Positions 24,154 through 31,203 of a stretch of DNA of 56,027 nucleotides are shown here, one piece after another (the stretch's first letter is position 1; every line of letters starts with the position of its first letter). The position numbers and the translations under genes were made by a program. The notes under the pieces are model-generated. The model was not told the origin of the DNA. It worked only from the letters and a program-made list of their open reading frames with translations, and did no database searches. Origin of the DNA: a virus. The DNA lies in the IMG/VR virus record IMGVR_UViG_3300025154_001007, positions 1-56,027 of that record, one strand, 5' to 3'.

Positions 24154-24194
24154 GGGGTTTATCGTGCATTTTAAGTGGTAGGTGAAAACTATCA

Positions 24195-24223
24195 TTGTAT
24201 TTGTTACGGCGTAAGCATATAGT
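24195..24223 (+). promoter_or_regulatory. Rightward sigma-70-like promoter
   Basis: TTGTAT (24195-24200), a 17-bp spacer and TATAGT (24218-24223), about 30 bp before ATG 24253. It is divergent from the promoter at 24125-24153, so both directions are controlled from one 240-bp region. Confidence 0.65.
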
Positions 24224-24252
24224 GAGATTAACAATCAAACAAGGAGGACACC

Positions 24253-24530
24253 ATGATGGACCGCAACGAACAAATCACAATCGACCAACTCATCAACGAG
24301 AGCGCTCCGTCAACAAAATTGCTCATGCCGACCTTGAGTCCGACAGGATCGACGATGTAATTGGCTATATCTATGAATCGTATGATGGGGCCGTGGACCA
24401 TGTGAAGAATGGCGATGTATTGGAGGTTTGGGGCCGGACCGAGGAACAGGAGGAACAGGACGATGGGGAAATGGATTTCCGTATTCATTTCGACATTATT
24501 GAATTTTCGGAGGTCCCTCCCCGCGATTAA
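24253..24530 (+). pseudogene. Frameshifted small acidic protein gene
   Basis: ATG 24253 has a strong AAGGAGG site but its frame stops at 24360 after 35 codons. A different frame then continues to 24530 with convincing protein (KIAHADLESDRIDDVIGYIY, then an acidic Glu/Asp region) and no start codon nearby. Reading MMDRNEQITIDQLINE and shifting -1 at about 24300, within CGAGAGCG, restores a single protein of about 90 residues. No slippery heptamer is visible, so a one-base indel (mutation or sequencing error) is more likely than programmed frameshifting. Product unknown. Confidence 0.65.
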
Positions 24531-24565
24531 TGGCTAACGGCCCTCGGGCCAGAAAGGATCGAACA

Positions 24566-24685
24566 ATGGGCGTATCAATCGACAGATACTTGTTCCATAC
24601 AAGGCTATTCGACAAAACTTACGGAACCAAGGTGTCTATTTGGGACTATGAAGATTTGTGTAAATTCTATCACATGTGGAACTAA
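24566..24685 (+). CDS. Small unknown protein
   Basis: A 39-residue frame (MGVSIDRYLFHTRLFDK) with AGAAAGG upstream of ATG 24566. It sits in the rightward operon between the frameshifted gene and the 24732 gene. It is rich in aromatic residues and ends KFYHMWN. Too short to classify. Confidence 0.5.
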   Translation: MGVSIDRYLFHTRLFDKTYGTKVSIWDYEDLCKFYHMWN

Positions 24686-24731
24686 CCAAAACCTACTATC
24701 GGCACTACCTGGGCCAGACAAGGAGGATTCC

Positions 24732-24926
24732 ATGAACATCGAATACCGCTACGCAAATAACGAATCGGTTCAAATCAGGGTTGACCTCGAACGCTCAGAG
24801 GCGACTATTCAGTACCGTCTCATGGATGTTGAGGATGATGAGTGGAAAGGCACGCCGTTTCAGCGGGCCGATGTTGCGAACGAGGACGAGGCCTTGGCTC
24901 TGGTTGATGCTTGGCTGGAGGGATAA
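24732..24926 (+). CDS. Small acidic unknown protein
   Basis: A 64-residue acidic protein (MNIEYRYANNESVQ) from ATG 24732 with AGGAGG at 24721-24726. Strands then a C-terminal helix (NEDEALALVDAWLEG). It ends just before the HTH gene. Function unknown. Confidence 0.7.
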   Translation: MNIEYRYANNESVQIRVDLERSEATIQYRLMDVEDDEWKGTPFQRADVANEDEALALVDAWLEG

Positions 24927-24927
24927 C

Positions 24928-25122
24928 ATGAAACGCAACCCCATGGAGAAATACCTCTCCACCATGCAGGCCGCCAAACAGGCCGGTATCTCCGATGCGA
25001 GAATCCGGCAGATGATCAACTCCGATAAGGTTCCAGCCATCAAGATCGGATCGTCCTGGATGATCCATATCGATGATGTGGACGGTATCGTAAACCGGAA
25101 GGATGGGAGGAGGAAGCCATGA
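24928..25122 (+). CDS. MerR/excisionase-like HTH protein
   Basis: A 64-residue protein starting at ATG 24928 (GGAGG upstream). It reads as a winged helix-turn-helix of the HTH_17/excisionase type: LSTMQAAKQAGISDARIRQMI, then DKVPAIKIGSSWMI as the wing, and VDGIV. It lacks other domains. No integrase was found, so it is more likely a regulator of this small operon than a true excisionase. Confidence 0.78.
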   Translation: MKRNPMEKYLSTMQAAKQAGISDARIRQMINSDKVPAIKIGSSWMIHIDDVDGIVNRKDGRRKP

Positions 25123-25358
25123 AAACCCCGCAAGAAAAATTCGAGAACGATCCAGAATACAGGTATCTCGTTCAAATGTTCGAGGCCTTGATCCATGAGG
25201 CACGGTTCACCCCATCAGAGATCCGTCAAGCTGCCTTATTCGCTTGCTGCCGATATGAGTTGTACCAATTGCCACGGAGAGTTTTTATTCCGAAGGAAGT
25301 TGATACCGCTATCGCTGTTCTGCGCCGGTTCAGGGAGCAAGCGGATACCTACGAATAA
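25119..25358 (+). CDS. Small conserved phage protein
   Basis: A 79-residue helical protein whose ATG overlaps the HTH gene stop (ATGA). The central part (DPEYRYLVQMFEALIHEARFTPSEIRQAALFACCRYE) matches a small protein class seen near phage regulators; function unknown. It is the last gene of the rightward operon and is followed by a hairpin. Confidence 0.72.
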   Translation: MKTPQEKFENDPEYRYLVQMFEALIHEARFTPSEIRQAALFACCRYELYQLPRRVFIPKEVDTAIAVLRRFREQADTYE

Positions 25359-25369
25359 GGCCCCCTTGA

Positions 25370-25433
25370 AACCGAAACGCCCCACCGATAGCACGGTGGG
25401 GCCTTGCATTTAAAGTCCTGGGGTGTTTCGGTT
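25370..25433. terminator. Hairpin between convergent operons
   Basis: CCCCACCG (25380-25387) and CGGTGGGG (25394-25401) form a stem. An outer inverted repeat AACCGAAAC/GTTTCGGTT (25370-25378, 25425-25433) encloses it. It separates the rightward operon ending at 25358 from the leftward gene ending at 25432 and could terminate both. The T run is weak (GCATTT). Confidence 0.6.
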
Positions 25434-26496
25434 AGACGCGCATGGTGGGCCTCCTTTCTGGTCCCTGCGGCACCAACGCCCGCTGTAAAATCATCATAGC
25501 CTGAGCCTGCACAGTCCGAAACTCAGCGGCGGCCAGATTCGACAATCCGGCCAGCAACTCCTGGTGCCCCTCGAAATTCAGGTGCAGCACCGTTACCCTG
25601 TTCTCCCGGCGCAGTCCGCTTTCCTGGCGAGCCCTGCAACATACCCGGCAGATGTGCATGCGGCCGTCCTTGCTAGTGTTGCTGGGCGCAAAATCCTCGA
25701 TCTTTTTTATTTCCATACAGGTGTTGCACTGCTTGGTTTCTGGTGTGACGATATACGGCTTCACAACTCCCCTCCTTTTCTGGTCGTAATCTTTTTGGCG
25801 TTTGAGCACACATGGCTTGCAGTAGGCGGCTTTTCCGTCTGCCGTGGCCTTGTTGTTGTGGAAATTCCCGAGCGGTTGCGGCGCGCCTTTGGCCTCGCAA
25901 CCAGAATCATGGCACACCTTCGTCGGCTTTGATTCCGCGGCGTGGGCGTGCTGCTCCTGGGCAATGCCGGCCGCCCGGTCCAGTCGTTCGCGCAGGCTTG
26001 CCTTTGCCCCGGCAAGTTTGTCTTTGCGGATCTCGGCCATTTCACGCTGGCAATCTTTGCAATATCCGTTTTTGCCACCGGCCCCGCTGCCCTTGTGGAA
26101 ATTATCCAGCGGTTGAGGCTTACAGCCGTGCTTGCACTCTTTGCGGCTGCAAACCTTCCCGATGGGCTCCGGTGATGGCTCAAGGATCTGCCAGGGCTTC
26201 GCCATGGCTTTCTTGTCCCATTTCCTATTCCCGCCCACGCGCATCTGGTATGCCTTGACCGCGCCGGGTGATACCTCGGAGGCGATCTGTTTGCCCTGGG
26301 CGCAATCCCGGCATCCGGTATCCTGGGCCCCTGGTTTATTGGGCGATGAACTGGAGCCAGCCACCCAGCCGGTGATCGCGTTGCGGCGTCGGATGACACA
26401 GGCGGCCTTTTCCATGCGGCAGCCGCCCTTGAGTGCGCAGGTAAAGAAGGAATCGCCGTTGAGCATGGCCTCGATTGCTGTTTCAGTTTGAGACAT
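25432..26496 (-). CDS. Multi-zinc-finger protein with three treble-clef-like repeats
   Basis: A 354-residue protein. Three similar modules have a Cys pair, a LDNF/LGNF/IEDF strand and a second Cys pair: C116/C121/C146/C149, C195/C200/C226/C229 and C257/C260/C283/C286. Further cysteines near the N terminus (C20, C26, C33, C62, C65) may bind another metal. Such modules often precede HNH nuclease cores in phage proteins, but no HNH residues are present here. The C terminus is helical (QAQAMMILQRALV). DNA or RNA binding is likely; the role is unknown. Confidence 0.78.
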   Translation of the reverse strand: MSQTETAIEAMLNGDSFFTCALKGGCRMEKAACVIRRRNAITGWVAGSSSSPNKPGAQDTGCRDCAQGKQIASEVSPGAVKAYQMRVGGNRKWDKKAMAKPWQILEPSPEPIGKVCSRKECKHGCKPQPLDNFHKGSGAGGKNGYCKDCQREMAEIRKDKLAGAKASLRERLDRAAGIAQEQHAHAAESKPTKVCHDSGCEAKGAPQPLGNFHNNKATADGKAAYCKPCVLKRQKDYDQKRRGVVKPYIVTPETKQCNTCMEIKKIEDFAPSNTSKDGRMHICRVCCRARQESGLRRENRVTVLHLNFEGHQELLAGLSNLAAAEFRTVQAQAMMILQRALVPQGPERRPTMRV

Positions 26497-26753
26497 CAGT
26501 TCACCCCCCTAATTTCATCAGCAAGAGCCGTGAGGCGGTCCAGGACCGTTTTTCCCGCTACCCCCCTTGCCAGTGCCTTGATGCGGTCAAGATATCGCTC
26601 CAGCGGGGCTACCGCTTCTTCGAGATCCTCATGCGTCACCTTCGTGAATTCACATACCGGATTATGACACACCCTCACCCTGCGGGTCATGGTTGGGGTG
26701 GTGTCTGCTGAGTGGATTATGTAAAGCCTTGAGCCGCATTTGGGGCATTTCAT
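26496..26753 (-). CDS. Zinc-ribbon protein, Ogr/NrdR-like N terminus
   Basis: An 85-residue protein from ATG 26753 (GGAG upstream). Residues 1-40 read MKCPKCGSRLYI, then VRVCHNPVCEFTKVTHE, the spacing of NrdR-like or P2 Ogr-like zinc ribbons. A helical C-terminal part follows. In Ogr-type proteins this finger activates late transcription. Here a regulatory role is possible but not demonstrated. Confidence 0.7.
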   Translation of the reverse strand: MKCPKCGSRLYIIHSADTTPTMTRRVRVCHNPVCEFTKVTHEDLEEAVAPLERYLDRIKALARGVAGKTVLDRLTALADEIRGVN

Positions 26754-26755
26754 TG

Positions 26756-27181
26756 TCAGTCTCCGTAGAGAATCTTTATGATTGCAATAGCTGCGTCCGA
26801 CCCTTTGCACACCGACGTGAACCATCCGTGCTTTGATAGCTTTTCAAGCCACTCCCCTTGTTCTTCGGAAAGCTGCCCGCCTGCACGGCGCTTTAATTCG
26901 ATGGCAGTACCGACAAAACGGCCACCAGGCGGCGGGGTGACAATGATAATATCAGGAACCCCTCTCTTGCATCCTTGTGCCTTCAGCTTGCCGCCTTCTG
27001 CCGCGTGGCGGGCGCCTCCGTTCGGAGGGTGGAACCAATCGATGTCCCGGCGCATGTCGAGGTATTGAGCCACGGCGCGTTGTTCGTCTTCTTCTGTCCT
27101 GCATGTCGGTGCGGCGCGTTTCTTTTTGCGGCCAGATGGTAAACTTTCAATCGCGTCAAGTGCGTCGGTGAGTCGGATCAT
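26756..27181 (-). CDS. VRR-NUC domain nuclease
   Basis: A 141-residue protein of the VRR-NUC family (PD-D/ExK fold; branched-DNA or Holliday-junction nucleases). Visible motifs are the early acidic helix (EDEQRAVAQYL, about residues 31-41), FHPPNGG, KRGVPDIII (catalytic Asp, about residue 77) and IELKRR (ExK, about 93-98), followed by LSEEQGEWL. It starts at ATG 27181. It may resolve recombination or replication intermediates before packaging. Confidence 0.88.
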   Translation of the reverse strand: MIRLTDALDAIESLPSGRKKKRAAPTCRTEEDEQRAVAQYLDMRRDIDWFHPPNGGARHAAEGGKLKAQGCKRGVPDIIIVTPPPGGRFVGTAIELKRRAGGQLSEEQGEWLEKLSKHGWFTSVCKGSDAAIAIIKILYGD

Positions 27182-27257
27182 GGGGGCTTTCCTTTTTGGG
27201 GTCGGTTTTGGGGTCTCCGCGGCCCCCGGCGAACCAGGGGCGGCACGGTTTAGTCTA

Positions 27258-27683
27258 CTATGCGCTGATCTTGTACCGTTCGATGCTTGCGATGACCTGA
27301 TCTTGATCTTTTTTTAGAGTGTTGATAGCGTCTTGCAGTTCTGATGCCATGCGTAGTTTGCCGGCTGTGTCTTCGGTGTCCAGGTAAAGGTTCGCTGCCC
27401 TTTCTTTTCCGCGATTGCCATTGGCGTCCACCGTCCACGCCTCATTATCGTCGGCATGCGAGGTTACCTCCGCCTTGACCAGACTTCTACCATAACGATC
27501 TGACTTAATGACCGCTACACGCCTAAAATCTTTGCGTTCGATCCCATCGATTTTTTTGCACATCTTATCGAGCGTGTCGGACTTGATTGTTGATTCGCCA
27601 ACCTTGGCCGAATACCAACTACTGAACTCTGGATTATGCTCGATCTCATACCCCTTGTAAGTTCCTTTAAGCGTCGGTGTCAT
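27258..27683 (-). CDS. Unknown protein
   Basis: A 141-residue protein from ATG 27683 (GGGAGG upstream; MTPTLKGTYKGYEIEHNP). A strand-rich N-terminal half and a C-terminal coiled-coil helix (SELQDAINTLKKDQDQVIASI). No cysteines, signal or catalytic motif. The 27182-27257 gap after it holds only a GC-rich TTCG-loop hairpin (about 27221-27245). Confidence 0.7.
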   Translation of the reverse strand: MTPTLKGTYKGYEIEHNPEFSSWYSAKVGESTIKSDTLDKMCKKIDGIERKDFRRVAVIKSDRYGRSLVKAEVTSHADDNEAWTVDANGNRGKERAANLYLDTEDTAGKLRMASELQDAINTLKKDQDQVIASIERYKISA

Positions 27684-27727
27684 TGGTTCCCTCCCTGTTA
27701 TCATCTCACTTTGTATGGCCGACTCAC

Positions 27728-27910
27728 TTAATCCAGCATCCTCTCAGTCTTGAACCCCGGGCAGCACCGCGCATATTCCGGCCAGCACAGGAACGCGCTC
27801 GGGGCGTGGCAGGAAAAATCCTCGGGGAACCTGGGCTTCTTTCTGGGCCGGTCAAGGTTCAGGATCTGCTGTTTCGTTTGGCACTGGCGGCAGTCTTGTT
27901 TTTCTGGCAT
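27728..27910 (-). CDS. Small Cys-rich protein
   Basis: A 60-residue protein from ATG 27910 with GGAGG upstream. Cysteines in CRQCQ (residues 7-10) and later in SCHAPSAFLCW and RCCPGF suggest metal binding. It overlaps the 3' end of the next upstream gene in another frame by 52 nt. Function unknown. Confidence 0.55.
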   Translation of the reverse strand: MPEKQDCRQCQTKQQILNLDRPRKKPRFPEDFSCHAPSAFLCWPEYARCCPGFKTERMLD

Positions 27911-28053
27911 TGGGGCCTCCTTGTGCGACTGTTTAGCATGAACCGAAGTCTCACGTTTTCAACCGCAACTTCGGCAAGCAGCGCTATGATGTCGGCCTTT
28001 TTCATCTGTGTGATTTCCTTTTTCCAATCGTCTCCGAACGGTTCGTAGTCCAT
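27859..28053 (-). CDS. Small basic unknown protein
   Basis: A 64-residue protein from ATG 28053 behind AGGAGG. A helical N-terminal part (KKADIIALLAEVAVENVRLRFML) leads to a very basic tail that overlaps the 27728 gene. Both genes have strong ribosome sites, so both are kept. Function unknown. Confidence 0.62.
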   Translation of the reverse strand: MDYEPFGDDWKKEITQMKKADIIALLAEVAVENVRLRFMLNSRTRRPQCQKNKTAASAKRNSRS

Positions 28054-28071
28054 TGTGCCTCCTATTCGTCG

Positions 28072-28311
28072 CTAACAAACCCCAACCGACCCCGGCTGGA
28101 TGTATGCACGGTAAACTCCTCCGCCCATTTCTGCGAAGTTGACTGTCTGAATGGTTCCATTCAGGATCATTTTGCCCTGGTCGCTTCCAACCATGAAGTC
28201 CCTGCGTACCCTGGAAGATACCAGTACACCGCGATGCTGCGCCTCTTTTACAGCTCTTAGGTCCATGAAAAATTGCTTTAGTTGATCGGCTGATTTGATT
28301 AGTTGCTCCAT
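28072..28311 (-). CDS. Small unknown protein
   Basis: A 79-residue protein from ATG 28311 with GGGAGG upstream. A helical start (IKSADQLKQFFMDLRAV) is followed by strands and a Gly-rich end (GGGVYRAYIQPG). It lies 10 bp after the replication gene. Function unknown. Confidence 0.68.
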   Translation of the reverse strand: MEQLIKSADQLKQFFMDLRAVKEAQHRGVLVSSRVRRDFMVGSDQGKMILNGTIQTVNFAEMGGGVYRAYIQPGSVGVC

Positions 28312-28321
28312 GTTGACCTCC

Positions 28322-29107
28322 CTATTCCGCCATAGGTATTTCGTTCAGGTAATTTTCGAAGTTTTCCTCAGAAAAAAGGGTTTTTGGCCGAAGGTAGATC
28401 GCCATATCCCTTCCATCTGACGCTTTTTTATCAATCCATTGTCTGGTTTTATGTTCAATCACACACTTGAAATCTTCGAGCGTATAACCCTGGTTCCATC
28501 TGCCAGAAATATGTTTTTGATGCGTCTTTGAAGTCCACCTGAAATCTTTATTCGCGACCTCATTGAGGTGGCCGATGATCTCCTTGAAGGGGATGTTTTT
28601 CGCCCCATCAACTTTTGAAGGTATGTTTAGTTTAGGAGAAGGAGAAGGAGAAGGAGAAGGGGCATTGCGGTCTTGATGCGCCTCCGATGCGGGCGCATAT
28701 GCGTCAGCAATGCGTCCGCATTTTTCATTGTCCTTACTGACGTTTAGCTTCTTGTCCCATCGTGAAAACGCGGCCTTTTTAGCGGCTTCTGACCTTGATT
28801 TTGCCCCACATGCCCACCCTTGATGCTCATCCCAATCGTGCAACTTGTACGTTCCTTCATCCATCAAATCAAGAAATCCACACTGGCGCAATGCGTCCGC
28901 ATATGCGTCCGCATTGCCCTCGCATCCTGATGCTATAGCAATGTCAGTTGCATCCCACCCGGTCAACACTCCATCCGGCCTGTCTTGGGCTACGGTGAGC
29001 CACAAATCGATAAGATAATCCGTTGAACCAGGGCCGAGTATCATCTTAAGCCTTTTGCGCTTTCGATGCCCTTTGAAGGATACAAGAAGCCGAATGTCGG
29101 TGTTCAT
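28322..29107 (-). CDS. Replisome organizer / initiator with Phg_2220_C domain
   Basis: A 261-residue protein. The N-terminal winged-helix-like part (LLVSFKGHRKRKRLKMILG, YLIDLWLTVAQDRPDG) resembles phage replisome organizers. After a Ser-Pro repeat linker (about residues 150-158) comes the conserved phage C-terminal domain TIGR02220/PF09524: IIGHLNEVANKDFRWT, then YLRPKTLFSEENFENYLNE. Such proteins load the DnaB-type helicase at the origin; the phage helicase gene lies just upstream. Repeated 12-mers inside the gene may be its binding sites, as in lambda O. The start is ATG 29107, overlapping the RHH stop. Confidence 0.8.
   Translation of the reverse strand: MNTDIRLLVSFKGHRKRKRLKMILGPGSTDYLIDLWLTVAQDRPDGVLTGWDATDIAIASGCEGNADAYADALRQCGFLDLMDEGTYKLHDWDEHQGWACGAKSRSEAAKKAAFSRWDKKLNVSKDNEKCGRIADAYAPASEAHQDRNAPSPSPSPSPKLNIPSKVDGAKNIPFKEIIGHLNEVANKDFRWTSKTHQKHISGRWNQGYTLEDFKCVIEHKTRQWIDKKASDGRDMAIYLRPKTLFSEENFENYLNEIPMAE
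28635..28658. repeat. (GGAGAA)4 tandem hexanucleotide
   Basis: Four perfect GGAGAA units inside the replisome organizer gene. They encode the Ser-Pro linker on the minus strand. Changes in copy number would stay in frame and only alter linker length. Confidence 0.9.
28694..28914. repeat. Iteron-like 12-mers inside the replication gene
   Basis: ATGCGTCCGCAT occurs three times: 28710-28721, and in tandem at 28891-28902 and 28903-28914. Partial copies flank them (GCGCATATGCG at 28694). Both clusters encode similar ADAYA peptides, so coding constraint may explain part of the similarity. Origin iterons within an initiator gene are known from lambda O. Confidence 0.5.
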
Positions 29108-29301
29108 CTTTTCGTGTGCCTTCTGTGGTTGCTCTGGTTTGCTGGCGGTCCTGGCTCAAGTCCATTCTCAACCATCGGTAAATAGTGATCTATGGCCCAC
29201 CTAACCAACATCGACATAGGAATGCCTGTCTTTTGGCTTAATTCTTTGAGCCGACGCTTCTTGCTTGGATGGATTTTTAACAAGTATGTTTCGTATTTCA
29301 T
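29104..29301 (-). CDS. Ribbon-helix-helix DNA-binding protein
   Basis: A 65-residue protein (MKYETYLLKIHPSKK). An N-terminal strand is followed by two helices (RRLKELSQKTGIP, SMLVRWAIDHYLPMV), the Arc/CopG RHH fold. A polar tail follows. It is the first gene behind the TTGACA promoter at 29334-29363 and overlaps the replisome organizer start by 4 nt. It probably regulates this promoter. Confidence 0.8.
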   Translation of the reverse strand: MKYETYLLKIHPSKKRRLKELSQKTGIPMSMLVRWAIDHYLPMVENGLEPGPPANQSNHRRHTKR

Positions 29302-29333
29302 ACCTAATTAACTCCTTTAACGTGTATATATTC

Positions 29334-29363
29334 CGTATATCTTTTATATATACTCGATGTCAA
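29334..29363 (-). promoter_or_regulatory. Leftward promoter TTGACA-N18-TATACG
   Basis: TTGACA at 29363-29358 overlaps the helicase stop codon, with TATACG at 29339-29334 and a TATATA-rich spacer. TTTAAAGGAG precedes the RHH start. It gives the replication organizer genes a promoter separate from the helicase. Confidence 0.7.
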
Positions 29364-30709
29364 GGGGTATCGTCGGCTTTTCTGCGCCTTCTTACCGGAG
29401 GCTGAACAGGGTTATATTCCGTTGCGTTTGGCCCAATGAAAAAGCAGCTCGGATCAAGTTCAAGAACCCACTTTGAACCGGGTGCTCCCTTCCGGTTTTT
29501 GAGGATCTTTGCGATCAGGTTGTCATCCTCTTTCCAGAGCCCAAGCATGAAGTCGGCGGCCTCTTCAATGGCACCAGACCCGCGGCCCATTTGGATATTG
29601 ACCTCGACCGATCCGTCTTCACCCGAACGATTGATCTGAGACAAAACGACAACCGGGATATTCAAAAATTTAGCAAGGTCTTTGCTTCCCCTAGCGATCT
29701 CTGAAACCTTGTCATACTCTGATTTCCCGGCTTGGCTGACAAGGCCCATATAGTCCACTCCGATCAGCCCAATATGGACCTTGTAGCGATCTTCGATGAG
29801 ACGGACATATCTTTCCATGTCCGAAAGGCTGCATTTGGTAGGGACCACATAGAAGCGTTTGAGTTGCTGCTTGAACTTTGTCTCTATGGGGTCGATGCAC
29901 TCTGTCAGATTGTGGGAATAAAAGTCCTCGATTTCTTTCCCGCTGGCCCTGTCGAAGTTTTGCAAAAAGCGTTCTGCGATGTTGGGAACCGGCATTTCAA
30001 GTGAAAAAAATACAGCGCCCCATGACGAGGCGTTGACATAATTGCGCATGAGGTTTTGGAGTAGGGCGGTTTTGTAGGCGCCGGCCCTGGCGATGATAAA
30101 CAGCGTTTCACCGCCCCCTACCCCACGGATGCGCTTATCGATTTCATGGATGCCTGTCAAAAAGCGGTTGTTCTTCATGCCGGCTACATAGGCCCGGTAT
30201 TCCTCAAGCATCTTGTCGGCTGGGTAGACGTTGGAGATATCGACTGCCCTTTTCCGGTCGATTGCCGGCAGGTCGGAAGCGGTCACGATCTGCTTTGATC
30301 TCTCGTAAATGTCTCCTATTTCCTCGTCCTGATAACAGGAAATAGCAAGCTCCGCGCACCGCTGAATCATTCGACGCTTTGCCGATTTGTCCTTGAGCAC
30401 CTTGCAATAGTGGTCAAGGTTAATAGCCATCGGTACGTTATTCATGATTCCGGCGATGTACGAGGCCCCACCGCAAGCGTCGAGATCGTTGGTCGATCTC
30501 AGAACATCCACGACGCTCAGAACGTCAACCGGGGCCATGCGCTTGGAAAGTGATTCTATGGCCTGATAAATCTTTTGATGGCTCGTTGTGTAGAAATCCG
30601 ATGGCGATAGGATGCCGACAACTGACGTTGATTCACCTTGTAGGCAAGCCGATAAAACTTCTTGCTCGATCTCGGTTGAGTGTGGCGGGATTCGGTTTTG
30701 TGGCTGCAT
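29360..30709 (-). CDS. dnaB: Replicative DNA helicase, DnaB family
   Basis: A 449-residue helicase that unwinds DNA ahead of the phage fork. The N-terminal primase-interacting domain spans about residues 1-110 (PPHSTEIEQEVL; PVDVLSVVDVL). The RecA-like domain has a Walker A in an unusual form, ARAGAYKT (207-214), SLEMP (236-240), Walker B LIGVDYMGL (D319) and SQINRSG (about 360). A basic tail ends the protein. Length matches DnaB (about 450-470). It follows the 44-residue gene at 30713-30847 by 3 bp. No primase gene was recognised, so the host enzyme may serve. Confidence 0.93.
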   Translation of the reverse strand: MQPQNRIPPHSTEIEQEVLSACLQGESTSVVGILSPSDFYTTSHQKIYQAIESLSKRMAPVDVLSVVDVLRSTNDLDACGGASYIAGIMNNVPMAINLDHYCKVLKDKSAKRRMIQRCAELAISCYQDEEIGDIYERSKQIVTASDLPAIDRKRAVDISNVYPADKMLEEYRAYVAGMKNNRFLTGIHEIDKRIRGVGGGETLFIIARAGAYKTALLQNLMRNYVNASSWGAVFFSLEMPVPNIAERFLQNFDRASGKEIEDFYSHNLTECIDPIETKFKQQLKRFYVVPTKCSLSDMERYVRLIEDRYKVHIGLIGVDYMGLVSQAGKSEYDKVSEIARGSKDLAKFLNIPVVVLSQINRSGEDGSVEVNIQMGRGSGAIEEAADFMLGLWKEDDNLIAKILKNRKGAPGSKWVLELDPSCFFIGPNATEYNPVQPPVRRRRKADDTP

Positions 30710-30712
30710 GGC

Positions 30713-30847
30713 TCAATACCCTATCCGGTCGCAAAGAGCGCGGATTGCGGCCTCGTATTCTCGCGGGGTAAAGCCGATGTTTTGCAGTTTATTTTTTTCT
30801 GATTCGTAAAGCGCCCATTTCTCGCGTTCTGTGAGTTTCTTGCCCAT
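30713..30847 (-). CDS. Small unknown protein before the helicase
   Basis: A 44-residue frame (MGKKLTEREKWALYESEKNK, then FTPREYEAAIRAL) with GAGGTG upstream of ATG 30847. Helical and charged; it ends 3 bp before the helicase start. The pattern resembles small replication-operon proteins, but no family is assigned. Confidence 0.65.
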   Translation of the reverse strand: MGKKLTEREKWALYESEKNKLQNIGFTPREYEAAIRALCDRIGY

Positions 30848-30861
30848 TATAGACACCTCAT

Positions 30862-30943
30862 AAAAAAAGAAATCGCCCGACTGTACGCGCTGCTACGGCA
30901 CGATCCAGAGGAAAAGGAGGGTGACACGCATACAATCGGGCGA
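30862..30943 (-). ncRNA. Long-stem structured RNA, terminator or attenuator
   Basis: On the minus strand, 30943-30927 pairs with 30889-30873 over 17 bp. Two positions that mismatch on the plus strand become G-U pairs in the minus-strand RNA, so the leftward RNA is the structured form. The loop of 37 bases contains CCCTCC, complementary to a ribosome site. A TTTCTTTTTTT tract follows (30872-30862) and then the GAGGTG site of the 30713 gene. It may be an intrinsic terminator with a large apical loop or a regulated attenuator. Confidence 0.65.
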
Positions 30944-31032
30944 AAATTGGCATTAGAATTTCCTCTACATCAGTACCGCAGCACCTCAACTATCGCACGC
31001 AATGAACTTAAAGTCAATAGTTTGCCGCACGA

Positions 31033-31203
31033 TTAAACTCTCCCCACGATCTCCAAGGCCCGCCGCCTCAATGCCCCCTGGACCTCGTTATAGATTGCCC
31101 GGTACTCTTCGCTGTTACGGTATTTTCTCCGTAGCCTACGGGATTCTTTGCTTAGTCTTTGGAGGCGCTTTTTGGTTTCAAATTCAATCACATTTGCGCT
31201 CAT
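31033..31203 (-). CDS. Small basic unknown protein
   Basis: A 56-residue frame (MSANVIEFETKKRLQRLSKE) dominated by Arg/Lys helices (SRRLRRKYRNSEEYRAIYNE). Its start overlaps the MazG-like gene end by 20 nt in another frame. The composition suggests nucleic-acid binding. The gap down to 30943 holds no gene. Confidence 0.62.
   Translation of the reverse strand: MSANVIEFETKKRLQRLSKESRRLRRKYRNSEEYRAIYNEVQGALRRRALEIVGRV

Noticed and set aside
24928-25122. Excisionase as evidence of a temperate phage
   Set aside because: The HTH protein looks like Xis-type folds, but there is no integrase and no attachment-site-like repeat, so lysogeny by integration is unsupported.
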